From assembly GCA_004835665.1 (NCBI GenBank), contig RBKR01000018.1, positions 620,001-684,000 of the forward strand: 64,000 nt of DNA. The letters run 5' to 3'. Shown here one piece after another: positions 22,270 through 33,376 of the stretch. Origin of the DNA: Phoma sp. XZ068 (Eukaryota > Ascomycota > Dothideomycetes > Pleosporales > Didymellaceae). The notes under the pieces are model-generated. The model did no database searches and was not told the DNA's origin. It saw only the letters and a list, made by a program, of their open reading frames with translations. Both the position numbers and the translations under genes were made by a program. Each line of letters opens with the position of its first letter. The first letter of the stretch is position 1.

Positions 22270-24528
22270 ATGCGTCTTCGGCAATTGGAGGAACTTGGTT
22301 TACTAAAAGATGCATGCAATGATGTTGCATCAATAACTGTACTATACACAACATGGAGCAACGCACTCCATGAAAATTCTTGGGATAGGCACGGAGGCGC
22401 AGATACGGCATGGCATACCTCTGATTGACATTTAATGACATAATGTACAATGATGAACCACAACACCACATTCCACTTACCTAACCATCAAACAGCCGAT
22501 GATCGATGCCATCCAGCAGCACAGACATCCCGGGCTTCCAACTGCCGTAGTGTAGTCCCAACGCCAGGAGAAATCTCCGACCCGGAAGCACTACCCTCGA
22601 CTCCCGCTCCTCCCAACAGAATTTAGCTGCACAAGACCGCACGCGATGCAAGATAGGGTTCGAGTTTCCGCTAGTCTGCGGTTGGTCTTATGGATGGCTT
22701 GCATGAGGCGTACTGTGGCCATCGACGCGACGATTGGGTTCGCGATCCGGTGTTTGCTCGGTAGGTGGGATGGAGTGGGGATGTGTGCGTGGCTGGAGGG
22801 AGTGGATTGGAGTGCACTGCTTAGTTAGCAAGGCACCTGTAGTGAAGACGATTGTCCTGTTTAGAGGGAGGACGTAGGAAGGGCGTGGGAAGGGGTGGAA
22901 TGGCAATCGGGCGGATTGTGTAGTCTGCGGTGTTAGCATTGCAACGGTAAGAGTAACAGCAATAGTAAAGTAAAGCAAAGCAAAGCAAAGCAGAGTAGGT
23001 CCTTCTCATTTGGACGACTGCTCTTGACTGGATAATTTGTTCGAGACTCTTTACAGACACCCAGCGAGAAATTCCGCCGTCACACGCTCGTACTACCATA
23101 CTATGCTCGTGCGAGTCACGCGGCGAGTGGAAGCGGGCCTACGCGTGCGGCAGTACGCATGGCGTGAAGGACACGGGAGGGTGTTGTGGGGCAGGGGGGT
23201 AGTGGAGCGGCAGGACGGTAAGGAAGATCTGTGCGACGCGCGGTGTGGGGGTGTTGTGTAGTACGAATTTGTATGTGCTGATAAGTGTGCATGTATTGGT
23301 GAGTTTTGCAATGAAGGACTGTTTGTTGAGTATGAGAAGGACAGGAAGGTGGTATTGTGAATGCTGGGAACTTCCGGGGGTGAAAGGAGGTAGACTTTGA
23401 TTTGGTGTCTGTGAAGGCGAGGAAAGGTGTAATTGTTCTGCATGAGATGAAGTGTACCACAAGCTCGGCCCAGAAGCAAATATAACAAGAGGAGCGCGGA
23501 AGTAAGCAGCAATGCTTCAAGAAAGACACGATGGATGAGAGGGAACAAGATGGACACCATTAATGTATATACCACGACCCTTTTCAAACGCCACAGCGCG
23601 TAGACTCTTGACGTCGAGTCAGGGAGTGCATTTCCGTTCGACGGAACGGCGCGTGGAAACTGCTCCGTCGTTGTACACGGCACGAGCGGACGAACCTGCT
23701 ACCTGTGCGTGCGGAACCGTTGTCAAAGCTCGAATGTTGTACGACACGTGCTGAAGTCGCCGAAGAGGCAAGGCCTCGATGAGCCATTTGGCATTGTTGG
23801 GAGAACATTTTGATCTACATCTACAACAGGTTCGTCTACATGGCTTGTTCTATCATCTACTGGCTTTATCTGCGCCTTCCCAGAATAGTTATAGGCTGCA
23901 ACGAAAAGATTCAGTACTAACACCTGTTCGCTACCGACCAGTAGGGTCACTTAGTGGCAGGTGTTTCGTGATGTACGCGGTGGTAAAGATTCTCAGCGTG
24001 CTGTTTGGGTCTATCGTCCTAGGATGTCAACACTGGTTCACAATCCTCGTTGCTGAATGACTTTCCAAGACTGCTAACGGTAGAGCCAACCGCCTTTGCA
24101 GCGAACGTGAGCTAAGTGACGCCTGCTCGAGTGCCGGCTCACGTCCCGCGGCCGCGGCCGCAACTGAGATGCGTTGTACGGCGGTCTGGGTCCGACGTGC
24201 GTGTCAGTCGTCGTGTGCTGACTTAGAGCCTTGGCCATAGGGCGTCCTTGACATGGGTTCCGGAGGATTGTAAGCGGTTTCCCAACAGCGACGGCTTCCA
24301 GGGCCGAGCGGTCAGCTTCCCGTACCTCGTCGCTCAAGCATATCTAGCCGCGTCATAATCCACTCTTCTCAGAAATAGTTCCGCCAGTGGTATACTCTCG
24401 TAACAGCCTGCAGGTCCTGTTTGCGCTAACTCCTGCCACTGTCCTTGAACCCTGTAGCAAGGTCTGTGACAAACTCCTCGTATCCGTCGTCGCAGCTACT
24501 AAGGTAGCGGTAGTTGCATGCTCAGGAC
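22270..24528. other. Intergenic region, no supported gene
   Basis: 2.26 kb between the convergent Zn2Cys6 and Gtr1 genes. A 196-codon minus-strand frame at 23683-23093 opens only with GTG and has a low-complexity Ser/Thr/His/Pro-rich end, so I do not accept it. A short (CAAAG)n tract lies at 22966-22994 and a GC-palindromic GCGGCCGCGGCCGC patch near 24148-24161. Confidence 0.5.
22966..22994 (+). repeat. (CAAAG)n microsatellite
   Basis: Short tandem array of the pentamer CAAAG/TAAAG with slightly degenerate ends, in non-coding DNA. Confidence 0.8.
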
Positions 24529-25619
24529 CTAGCCCATGACCTTCTCCTTGCCTTTGCTACTCTCCATGGTATCCGCTGAGCCGGCGAAAGCTTGCTGAAT
24601 CGGAGGGCGGGGCTTTGATGCAATGTCGAGTTCTGCGAATCTGGGCCGGACTTGAAAGATGTTGACACGCGCGGCATTGAAGACCTGCTCGGATGGTGGA
24701 ATGGTGACTGCAAGGTTGGTGTTTTCAGTAAGGCGTGTGATGAAGAACATGAATCTGCCAGTCTTGATCTGCATCTCGGCAAAGTTGGCGCTTCCAGCGG
24801 GAATGTTCGTGTGCTTGGCCATACTCTGCTTGTGCGTCTTGAGGATGCTGGATATGCGCTCGAAGCGATCGTGGAATGGATTATCGTCCCCGTCTCCTCG
24901 TGTTACGTGAGCAACTGTAAGACAAGTTGTGCGTTCGTACAGAACGAGTTCTCTGGCATCAATAATGTCCGCCAGCTGCGACAAAAGCGCTTCGATAGTG
25001 CCTGCATTTGGGATCAAAAAGTAAATGATCTTCGTCCACGCCTTGTACAAGCTCTGATCCCAGATACTGGTAGGAAAGAATTCGACCGTATCGCTGAAGC
25101 CTTCGCTGGCATCTCGAATGTAATTCGAGCGCTCATGATACATGGCTTCTCGAAGACGTGCTTGTACCAGATCCATCTTGTGAATAAGACAGAAGACTTT
25201 GGCGGTAGGACTGCACTCGTGAAGAGCACGGATGATGTTTGAGTAGGAGACGACATCAGCTTGGAACTCGCGAGACTCGATATCGAACACGAAAATGAGC
25301 ACGGCTACGGAACCGAAGACATGGCTACGTGACTGCGTGAGGTAGTTCTCGACAAAGCCATCTTGACTATGAACAGTCAATTTATAATCATTGCACGTTC
25401 GTAGACAGAGTTCACGTACCCTCCACAATCCCACAGGTTGAGCATAAGGTTGCCCATGAACTTGATGTTGCTATGCTCGACGTCGATGGTGGCGCCAAGT
25501 CTGCGGACATCCTTGGCTACGTAGTTGCTGAAGACGATGCTTCTCATCGACGACTTGCCAGCTCCGCTCTTGCCCATCAATAGCACCTTGCGCTGCTTCT
25601 GACGCTTCTGGGAGTTCAT
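24529..25619 (-). CDS. GTR1: Rag GTPase Gtr1/RagA
   Basis: Two exons, 25619-25420 and 25366-24529, giving 345 aa. The intron (53 nt, GTACGT...TAG) splits the second Gly of the DCGGQD motif. The G1 loop is GKSGAGKSS (residues 16-24), switch I Thr lies in LGATIDVEHS (about 44), G3 is DCGGQD (64-69) and G4 is HKMD (129-132). These are the hallmarks of the RagA/Gtr1 branch, where G4 is HKxD. A C-terminal roadblock-like half follows (about residues 195-310), and the last 30 residues are Ser/Lys-rich. Gtr1 pairs with Gtr2 in the EGO complex on the vacuole and signals amino-acid sufficiency to TORC1. It is slightly longer than yeast Gtr1 (310 aa) because of the tail. Confidence 0.96.
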
Positions 25620-26475
25620 TGTGGAGCACAGTCTGATCAGCGATTCAGAAATGGGTCCTTGAGAGTTGCTGTAAGATACCCCTGCAGAGGTCTGGAAGCA
25701 AAACGACTCGAGAAGCAGCAGGCGGGTGCGGCGTTGGCGGGCTGGGAAAAGAAGGTGTTATCAGATGACGTATCGTAACGGCTATCGTGGCGTCGGGTAA
25801 GCGATATAGGCGTACAAGTGGCAGAGAGCGAGATTGCGTGTAGCGAAGCAGCCGCGGACTTCAGCGAAACAGGCGTGTAGCCGAACAATGGCTTTACGAG
25901 TGAGGTAAGTGCCCAGGAAAGACGAGTGGGAAGGAGCTTTGGAGCTTGGGCGTGTAAATCGTTGGCTTGGCAGCAATTGATGGCGGGGCGGCGGCTACGG
26001 AGCCGCGACCCTGGCCTTCGCGGCGCTTTGCACGAAAACGTGACACAGGCAAAGCTTCGTATAGATGTATACGAATTACGTTGTTTAATCATCGATTTCG
26101 CAGAATGCTGCGTTCGTGAAACGCTTGGTATTCCTGGGCCGGAGGCCCTACTATTTTACAGACCCATTTTCCGTGCCCTAAATGTCTAGAGATCTAGACA
26201 TATCCCGTGTTGAAGTGAAGAACATAGGAGAACGCAGTAACTGGCTACCAAGCATGCTGATGAAGACTGGCGCATCGCTCAAGCCATGAAAGCAGAAAAG
26301 CCACCAAATGCTGACCGTCGAGATCGTGCATCATAAAAGCCCAAAATGGCTGCAGTCAAACTACCACCAATGGGAGTATAAAGGGTCCGGATGTAGGACG
26401 TGTTTTTGTTGCACGTCGTCGAACCTAAAAAAAAAAAAGGGGAATAAAAGCGGGAGAGCAATCTCAAGGGGTATC
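25620..26475. other. Intergenic region between GTR1 and URC4
   Basis: 856 bp holding the Gtr1 promoter and the Urc4 3' UTR, as both genes read leftwards. It contains a perfect 8-bp inverted repeat at 26182-26201 and an A12 run at 26427-26438. No gene is supported. Confidence 0.5.
26182..26201. repeat. Perfect inverted repeat, 8-bp arms
   Basis: ATGTCTAG, spacer AGAT, CTAGACAT. The arms are exact complements with a 4-nt spacer, so the strand can fold into a tight hairpin. It lies between the Gtr1 start and the Urc4 end; its role is unknown. Confidence 0.7.
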
Positions 26476-28104
26476 TCAGAAAACAGTTCCGTCCGACAGA
26501 ATCATAATAGGCGGCTCCTTTGTATTTGGCCGCGACACCTCTGCGATTTCTCGGCCTCCCTGCATAGAGTCAGTAAACAAGTCACTTGTGTAGATGATGA
26601 GCAAGACATACCTTCCAACTGCCGGCTTCTAGCATTTGAGCCAAACTCAGCTTCTCGCGGCCACTCAGGCCCAGGGCACTGTTGACCTCGATAAGAAGAT
26701 CGTCGAGCAGGCCCACTGTGACTGCGCGCCATTCGACAATCACGTCGTCGTCTGCAGTGAACATGGGGACAACCTCCATGCTGGGTTGACCCTTGACCTG
26801 GGCGTTTTGCTGGTATTGCGCAACACCTCGCTTGTGATCCTCTGGCTTGAGCGTCAAAAGGCCCGTGTCTATGAATAGCCCACCGTTGCGGTACTCGGGC
26901 AATCCAGTCAAGAGCTCAGCGCCGGCGAAATGGACGTTCATCAGCTTTGTCATCGGGACCATCAGCGAGTAGGTGAGCCACTGGGTGAGCTTGTGGAAAG
27001 GCACAATGTTTTCCCAGGGATGCGTAGGGTGTGACGGCATTACAGAGCAGGGCCATGCGTCGCCCATGGGGATGCCGTCGATCTGGGTTCGTGATGCTGG
27101 CCAAATGGGTGTCAGGCTTTCCATCAGCGTGTTCCAGAGGGTGGGAAGCGGCACAATTGGAACCGAAGAGGCTTGCGTGGTATGGTGCGAGAGAAGGTAG
27201 TCTAGATTTGTTAGTCTGGGCAGGTTTCGCGCGCGGAGATCATGTACCAAGCATATTTCCGGGCCGGGCCTCGAGGCCGAAGACTTCTTGGTTCTGCAGT
27301 GCCTCGGATAGTCGGATGAGCAGGTTGGTGCGGCCCTCGAGGCCATCGATGGGGTTCGATTCGTTGACCTGGAGCCCGCGGGCCATGGTGGTCAGGTCGA
27401 CCTTGCGCAGACCAGCGCTGTCGACCTGGCAGGGCTCCTTGGGGTTGCTGCTGAAGGCGCCGGCCTTGAACATCTCGAGACTGGCGACGGCGAGCCCCTC
27501 ACTGCGCCTGTAGATCCGGCCCGACTCCTTGCTCTTGTACTGCCACTTGGTGCCGGCGCCGGCGTCGAGCAGGACGGAGACGAGGAACAGGTCGAGCAGG
27601 CGGCGGGTGCGCTCCGAGTTGTCGACGGTCGACGGCCACGAGGCCATGAGCTGGTCGATGCGCGGGCGGCCGCCGACCTCGAAGTGCTGCCAGCGGCCGT
27701 GGGGCGGGATCGAGGCGTAGTCGGGGGCGTAGTCTCTCTGCGGCAGGTCAGCGCTGCTCGTGTGTGCGGCACGGGCTGGTGGGCACCTTGATGATGGACA
27801 CGACGAAGCTGGCGACGTCGCTGAACTTGGTCATGTCGACGGTGAAGTGCCTGAGCTGGTTCTTCTTGGCCTTGTCCAGCACCAGGCGCGAGCGGTCGCG
27901 CACGGCGTAGATGCTCCTCAGGTAGCCGGCCGGGTCGAGGGTTGGGTCGGGGGCGCGCGGCAGAGGCACGTCTGGGAAACTGGTGGGCCGCGAGCCGTTG
28001 GTGGTGGAGGGGCCAGGGGAGCGCAGCGAGCCATTGGACGAGTTGGGCTGGCTGCCGGCCGGCGAGATGGTGGGCTTGGAGCTCTTGCGGTTGAACAGAC
28101 GCAT
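26476..28104 (-). CDS. URC4: Uracil catabolism protein Urc4 (DUF1688)
   Basis: Four exons, 28104-27787, 27737-27248, 27201-26612 and 26559-26476, giving 493 aa; all three introns are GT-AG (46-52 nt) and frames close. The sequence follows the DUF1688/Urc4 family closely: RDYAPDYASIPPHGRWQHF after exon 1, then LLDAGAGTKWQYKSKESGRIY, NPIDGLEGR, RPGNMLDYLL, LTQWLTYSLMVPM, ELLTGLPEYRNGGLF and the C-terminal PPIMILSDGTVF. URC4/urg3 is required for the URC route by which many fungi use uracil as nitrogen source; its biochemical activity is not settled. The last exon is only 84 nt and easily missed. The N-terminal 45 residues are Ser/Pro-rich. The other URC genes are not in this window. Confidence 0.96.
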
Positions 28105-30973
28105 GGCGGGCAGGTGCAGTCAACAGAGAGGCGGGCAGGTGCAGAAGAAGAAGCAGTGCTGGCAGCGCGCAGCAGCGGGAGATTGGGAGCAGGCCCGTCT
28201 GGCGACGGCCGAAGCGATCCACAGCAGTTCAGCAGCACGAGCCCCGACTCCGTTGGCGCACTCGAGGGCGCCGGGCCGCGGGGCTGTCCGAGCGCAGTGG
28301 GCTGCCGGCGGCGGCTGGGATCCGCTGGACAGCGACGCTGGCCCCGACCTGTGAGGGAGCCGCTGATGCAAGGAGCGCGCTGCCAGGCGCTGCCAGGAGC
28401 GCGGCGAGCGGCGACGGGCCTGCGAGGGCCTGCGACTGGCCTGACAGGCGCGCTGCAGTTGCTGCGGGACATTGGAGCGCTGCCAGCCAGCACGGCGCTG
28501 CAGCACTGCAAACCTCGCCCAGGCACGGCTCCACGCCACGCCCACGGCACGACGCCCTCTGCTAGCCCTCGCGCCCCGAGCGGACGCGGTCGACCGCGCG
28601 CCCTCGTCCTGCAGCAGGCAATCAACTCCAGAGTGGCTGCAGACGGCCAAGCGCAGGGTGCGCTGCTAGTCGCGCTGCCTGCGCTGCCCTTGCGCTGCCT
28701 GTCCGCTGCCAGCTGCTGCTCGTCGTGCTCTGGTCGTGCGTGTCGCCGCCAGCCATTCGCTCTGCTGCAGCACCGTGCCTGGCTCCCAAATCCAGTCTCA
28801 CCCGCCGGCTGTGACGACGGGCGCCAGCGCTCGCTTCACTCTCCAGTGCTGACACCTGCTGTGCGCACTTACAGCACTCAACGGCACACAATCATCCCTG
28901 CTGCATCGTGAGACATCTGCCGCAGGGTTCATTCGGCCCATCAACGCCCACGAACACGCAACGTCGCTGCATGTTCCCAAGCACACCCGGTCCGTTCGCA
29001 GTGCGCCCCCAAGTGGGCAGCACGCAAAACTGTCCTGCCCATGTCCATCTCGCGGAGTCGCTGCAGAAGCTCCTTGCGGCAAGCCCCGAAAGCCGCCCAA
29101 GACTGCCTTTGTCGTCGCTACCGGCTCTGGCCCGCTTGCAGGCTAGCACCGTGCGGCGCAAACGCTACCCCAAGGCCTTCAGCGCTACAAGCCCGCGATC
29201 AGCACCTCCCTTAGTCAAGCATACTGTTGCATTTGTTCAAGCATTTCACAAACCATGACACAGCCTCATTCACGAATGCAGACCCTGCCCTGATGATCGC
29301 AACCTTTTGATGCCCAAGCCGCTCGAGCATCACCACCGCGTTCGCAGGGGTCAGCCCACCGCAGACGGATCCATGGCTGCGGGTTTGCCGGCTCGCGGGA
29401 TTGCCCTTCCGTGACGACCTGAGCGCCTGCACACGTGAATCACCGACACATTCGCCGACAAGCTCGACCAGTCTATGGCACTGTACAATACGCCTTCCTC
29501 CGCCCTGGGACTATGCATCCCACGCACAAGTCGCCCACCGACTCTGTTCCAGCACAAAGGTTGCCCACGCCCACGCCCACGACACAAACTCTCACTGCCG
29601 CTGCCCATCACCAACCCGCGCGGTCCATTGCGACTCATGTCTCGCCGGCCCGAGTCATTCAGACAAGGCACCACCGAGCCCAAGCACGCATCAGAGACCA
29701 GCAATCCAGCAGTCCAGGGCTACAGACCAGCATTACCTTGCCAACATGCCTGCTACATGCTTGCAGAACACTTTCAATGTCGGGACAGTCCCGCGAGCGC
29801 CAGACCGTGCCAACTCCGCGGTAGCTCGCGCACACATCGCGCGGCTCACTGACCATAGACTATCTGAACTTGCCCTCCTCCAGGCGCTCTCTCTTGGTGA
29901 CGCAGCCCGCCCGCCTGCCATCGAGCCCCTGGCCTAGATTTTCTAGCGCTAGGGGCACCCACCACCCACCACGCCCCGCCTAAAAGAACTTTCCACATGG
30001 CAATTCGCTGCCCTGTCCGTCTCCATGTTTACCGAGATTGTTTACACGCTCGGCACACGGTTGCTGTGCACACCCTCCCAACCCGCGCAAACATGTGAAT
30101 TCCCCGACACCGACCCCGACGACGACGCTGCCTCGCAGTGCAACCTCATGCACCTACCCAGCAGCGGCCTGGTTCTCGGACAGAATATCCGCACCAATGT
30201 CTCCCGTGCCGGCTCGTCAGGGGAGATTTGCATCCATGCACGCAGCCCATACTGCATCTGTACAACGCTGTACAAGCTGCGCTATCCACTCTTCCAGACG
30301 TCGCAGGAATCTTATCCGAAGGTATCCCGTGTGTCCTGCAAAAGTCTGGAAAGTGCCTTGCCGTCCCGTTTCGGTAGCGCAGGCTTCCAGAAATTTATCG
30401 GGACCGAAAGGACGGCAGTTGCGACAAGCGTACTTGCCTCCTCGCAATGCACTGACTCCACTCACGACTGGTTACTCGCTCGCTCGCTCGCTCGCTCGCA
30501 TTCCCTTCTATTTACAATTTTACAGTTTACACTTTCCAACACTGTGGCTGAACGACTGTGGCTAAGTTCGCACCGTCCGTATTAGTGTTTGAGTGACATT
30601 GTAAATAGATAGGGAGAGTGACATTCTAAAACAACTCGACCACAACAAGCGACAAAGACTATGCTTTCAGAGCAGATGTATTTCTATGTGATTGGATGTA
30701 TTCCTTTCTGTTTGCACATCGAGTCATGCTTCAATGATGTCTCAATGCTACCTCCCCGTAGCGCCGTGGAAGTGGACTGACCTGGCAGAGCAAAAAACGC
30801 CGATTCGCCAATTCGCTATGCTGATCGCTAAGTTAAGTAGACTATAATCCGAGAAAAGAGCAACGCTATAGACGGGGTAGTGGTATCTTCGAGGTATGGG
30901 GTGACACCTTACTATGTATGGTTCAATGCAGGGAATGTAAGCGGAGGTGTAAGTGGGCTGGCCCAGGCTGCGC
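28105..30973. other. GC-rich non-coding region upstream of URC4
   Basis: 2.87 kb with no gene I can support. From about 28150 to 28900 it is very GC-rich with irregular repeats of GCGCTGCCAG/GCGCTGC and long open frames in several phases at once, which is expected when stop codons are rare. From 29400 to 30000 the plus strand is C-rich, with CCCACGCCCACG repeats. A (CTCG)6 microsatellite lies at 30475-30498. Promoter or leader sequence of URC4 should lie at its left end. Confidence 0.5.
30475..30498 (+). repeat. (CTCG)6 microsatellite
   Basis: Six tandem CTCG tetramers without interruption, in non-coding DNA. Confidence 0.85.
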
Positions 30974-32911
30974 TCAATTGTTAATCAGTACCCATCGCTT
31001 CTCCTTCTCCGTGGGACCAACTCTCGCCGCGACCGTGCTGAGCGTGTTGGTGATGGCCGCCTTGGGAAGCTTGGGAAAGGCCTTCTTCAGAGCCTCGATC
31101 ATGCCGATCTTGGTGAGATCTTTGCCCTGAATCTCGGCCTTGAACGCGGGCAGTTGATCATTCGGAACCATCTTCTTAGGCGCGGCCGGCTTCGAGGCAG
31201 AGGGTGTGGAGTTGGTGTTGAGAGTGTTCAGCAAGCCGTTCATCGTTCGGTGCGTCAAGGGCACTCGCGGTGGTGGGTTCATGAGACCATTAGTAGACGA
31301 GGTCTTCTGTGCTGTGGTGGTTGTAGCTGTTAGGGACTCAGGTGGTGCCCAGTATGCAGTTGAAAATGGATCAATCGACCGAAGATACGGATCTACTGTG
31401 TTGTTAGCGAGAGCCAACACGCCATGCATGTTTACTCACCAAGTAGGAACTCCATTTTGAATTCCTTGAACTCTGTGCAGATGGCGTCGGAGCCATCGTT
31501 CAGTTTAGAGACACCATTTGCATCCTCCCAGCACAGGCCAGTGCTAACAGGCATTAGATCGCCTGTCAACATTCGTCTCTTAAGCTGCGGATCCTCCTCG
31601 TCATCCAAAAAGCCATCCAGATCATCGTCACCTTCCTCTTCGAGGTCGTCTTCGCCTTCAGAGTCGAGATCCTCGCCCTCCTCCGGCTCTTCCCACTCAG
31701 CTTCAGAATCGTAGTCGTAGTTGGTATCTTGACGAACTCGAGCGACTGCATTGCGAGCGAGTCGCCGTGCGGTTGCGTCCGGATAAAACTTCGAGTAAGT
31801 ACCATAGTACGGAGGACGAACATCTTCACCGAAGTGAAGATACTTCATAGGTATCGCCTTCAGCATGTCGAGCGGCTGCTGCTGGCTGCTCTCATCATCA
31901 AAAGTAAGGTGAACGGTTTGATCAGGTGCGCCATGGACTCGTTTAACAACGTCCGATATGGTAGCGGCCTTCAGACCTCTCCGCATACGCGCTGGCAGCA
32001 AGACCTTTAGTGTATGTATAGTGAGGGGTTCTAGGCCGGCCTTGTCGTTTCTGGAGAGCTGGTCCAACCGCGCTCTAGCAACATTGAGCTTCTCAGCATC
32101 CTCCATGAACGAATTCGCGGGCGCCAGAATAGCATGTGACGGTAAGGAGAAAGGAAGGAAACATCGATCGTAGTCTGACTGCGCATTCTTTTGAATGGTT
32201 TTCTGCGGGGAGGGAGGAACTGCGTTAGTAACAGCACCAGAGGTGTCGGATGGTAATGATATAGATGGGGCAGTAGAGTCTGGGTTTGAATCTACCACGG
32301 AAGGTTCGACACTGCTGGCAGTGGCTTTGGGCTTCACGAAGAAAGCATTGAGCTTCATTTGTGACTAAAATCGGAGTTAGTGCGGATCTGGTCTCTGCAT
32401 ACGTTGTACTTACCCGCTCCTTCTTCGCTTTCTCCTCTTCCTTTTCGCGCTTCTCTGCCTCCTTCTTTGCCTTCTCTTCGTCTTTCTTGGCCTTTTCCTC
32501 CGCCTTTGCTTTGCTCTCTGCCTCCTTTTGCGCAGCCTTTTGAGCCTTCTCGTCGGCCCTGAGCTGAGCTTCAACCTCTTTCTGTGCTACTTTGTCTGCC
32601 TTGGCTTTTGCTTTTGCTTCCTTCTCGCGAGCTGCATCATCCTTCTCTTGCTGTGTCAAGACCTTCCGCTTCTTCTTTGCTGGTTGCGGAGTATTGTTTG
32701 AGCTGGGTGCAATTTGGGTGGTCGTTTGGCTAGCAGCTGTGCTGGAAACGGCTGGCTGTACTGGTGACGGTGTCTGAACGTTGGATAGAACCGACAACGG
32801 AGTTGATGCTTGTGACGAAATAGCTTTGACTGGTGTAGAGGGCTGAGGCTCAACGTCTTCGTCGCGTGGACGTTTCTGAGGAATGGGCACGACTGGGGTT
32901 GGATCCTCCAT
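30974..32911 (-). CDS. RLF2: Chromatin assembly factor 1 large subunit (p150)
   Basis: Three exons, 32911-32414, 32364-31440 and 31395-30974, giving 614 aa (yeast Rlf2/Cac1 is 606). The order of elements is typical. Residues 1-78 are Ser/Thr/Pro-rich. A nuclear-localisation-type KKKRKV sits at 79-84. A long KER helix of K/E/A/R runs to about 166. A PIP-box lies just after intron 1 (QMKLNAFF, about 168-175), matching QxxLxxFF for PCNA binding. An acidic ED block spans about 382-424. The C-terminal winged-helix-like segment contains KIGMIEALKKAFPKL. CAF-1 deposits H3-H4 behind replication forks. Its start faces SPO11 across a 465-bp spacer. Confidence 0.95.
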
Positions 32912-33376
32912 GGTCGACGTTGGTGTGTGGATTTGACCGGGACAATCAGAAGATCGAATTCGGACTACGAGAGAGCGACAATGGGGCGTTGTGGTGAATG
33001 TGACGCGTGAATGGGTGAATGCGCCGATGTATGTGGAAGACGCGACGGGAAGCCACAACGCGTTACGCGTAAGGGCCGCAGTTCTTGGCAGGAGGCTGCC
33101 TGCGCGATTTCCTGTCGTTTGCCGCAGACTTGGGGTAAAATGTAGGCTGGTTGCCTGATTGGGATTGGTGCCTTCCTCACCATAGAACATCAAACTTGGT
33201 CGACATCTTCCAGAACTCCAACTCCCACCTACCGAAATACGAGACCTACAACAGAAAGAGCATATGCGATACCTGTACCTGAGTTGCATTGCTTGATCGC
33301 GCAATTAACGATATCTACATTTCACCAACCTTGTGCTGATTTGTGTACTAAGCACTCCCTGTAACTAGTGACCAAC
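32912..33376. promoter_or_regulatory. Divergent promoter between CAF-1 and SPO11
   Basis: 465 bp between two start codons on opposite strands, so it must serve both genes. No strong TATA element is obvious. Pairing an S-phase histone chaperone with a meiotic nuclease means the two directions may be regulated differently. Confidence 0.6.

Noticed and set aside
23093..23683. 196-codon minus-strand frame
   Set aside because: It starts with GTG, not ATG, and is mostly low-complexity Ser/Thr/His/Pro without domain or splice context.
24145..24165. GCGGCC tandem patch as a possible CpG-type element
   Set aside because: Only about two hexamer repeats, no neighbouring gene start, and fungi lack CpG-island promoters of the vertebrate kind.
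27760..28911. 383-codon plus-strand frame over the URC4 5' part and beyond
   Set aside because: It overlaps the first URC4 exon antisense and lies in GC-rich DNA where stops are rare; the residues are Ala/Gly/Arg/Ser with no order.
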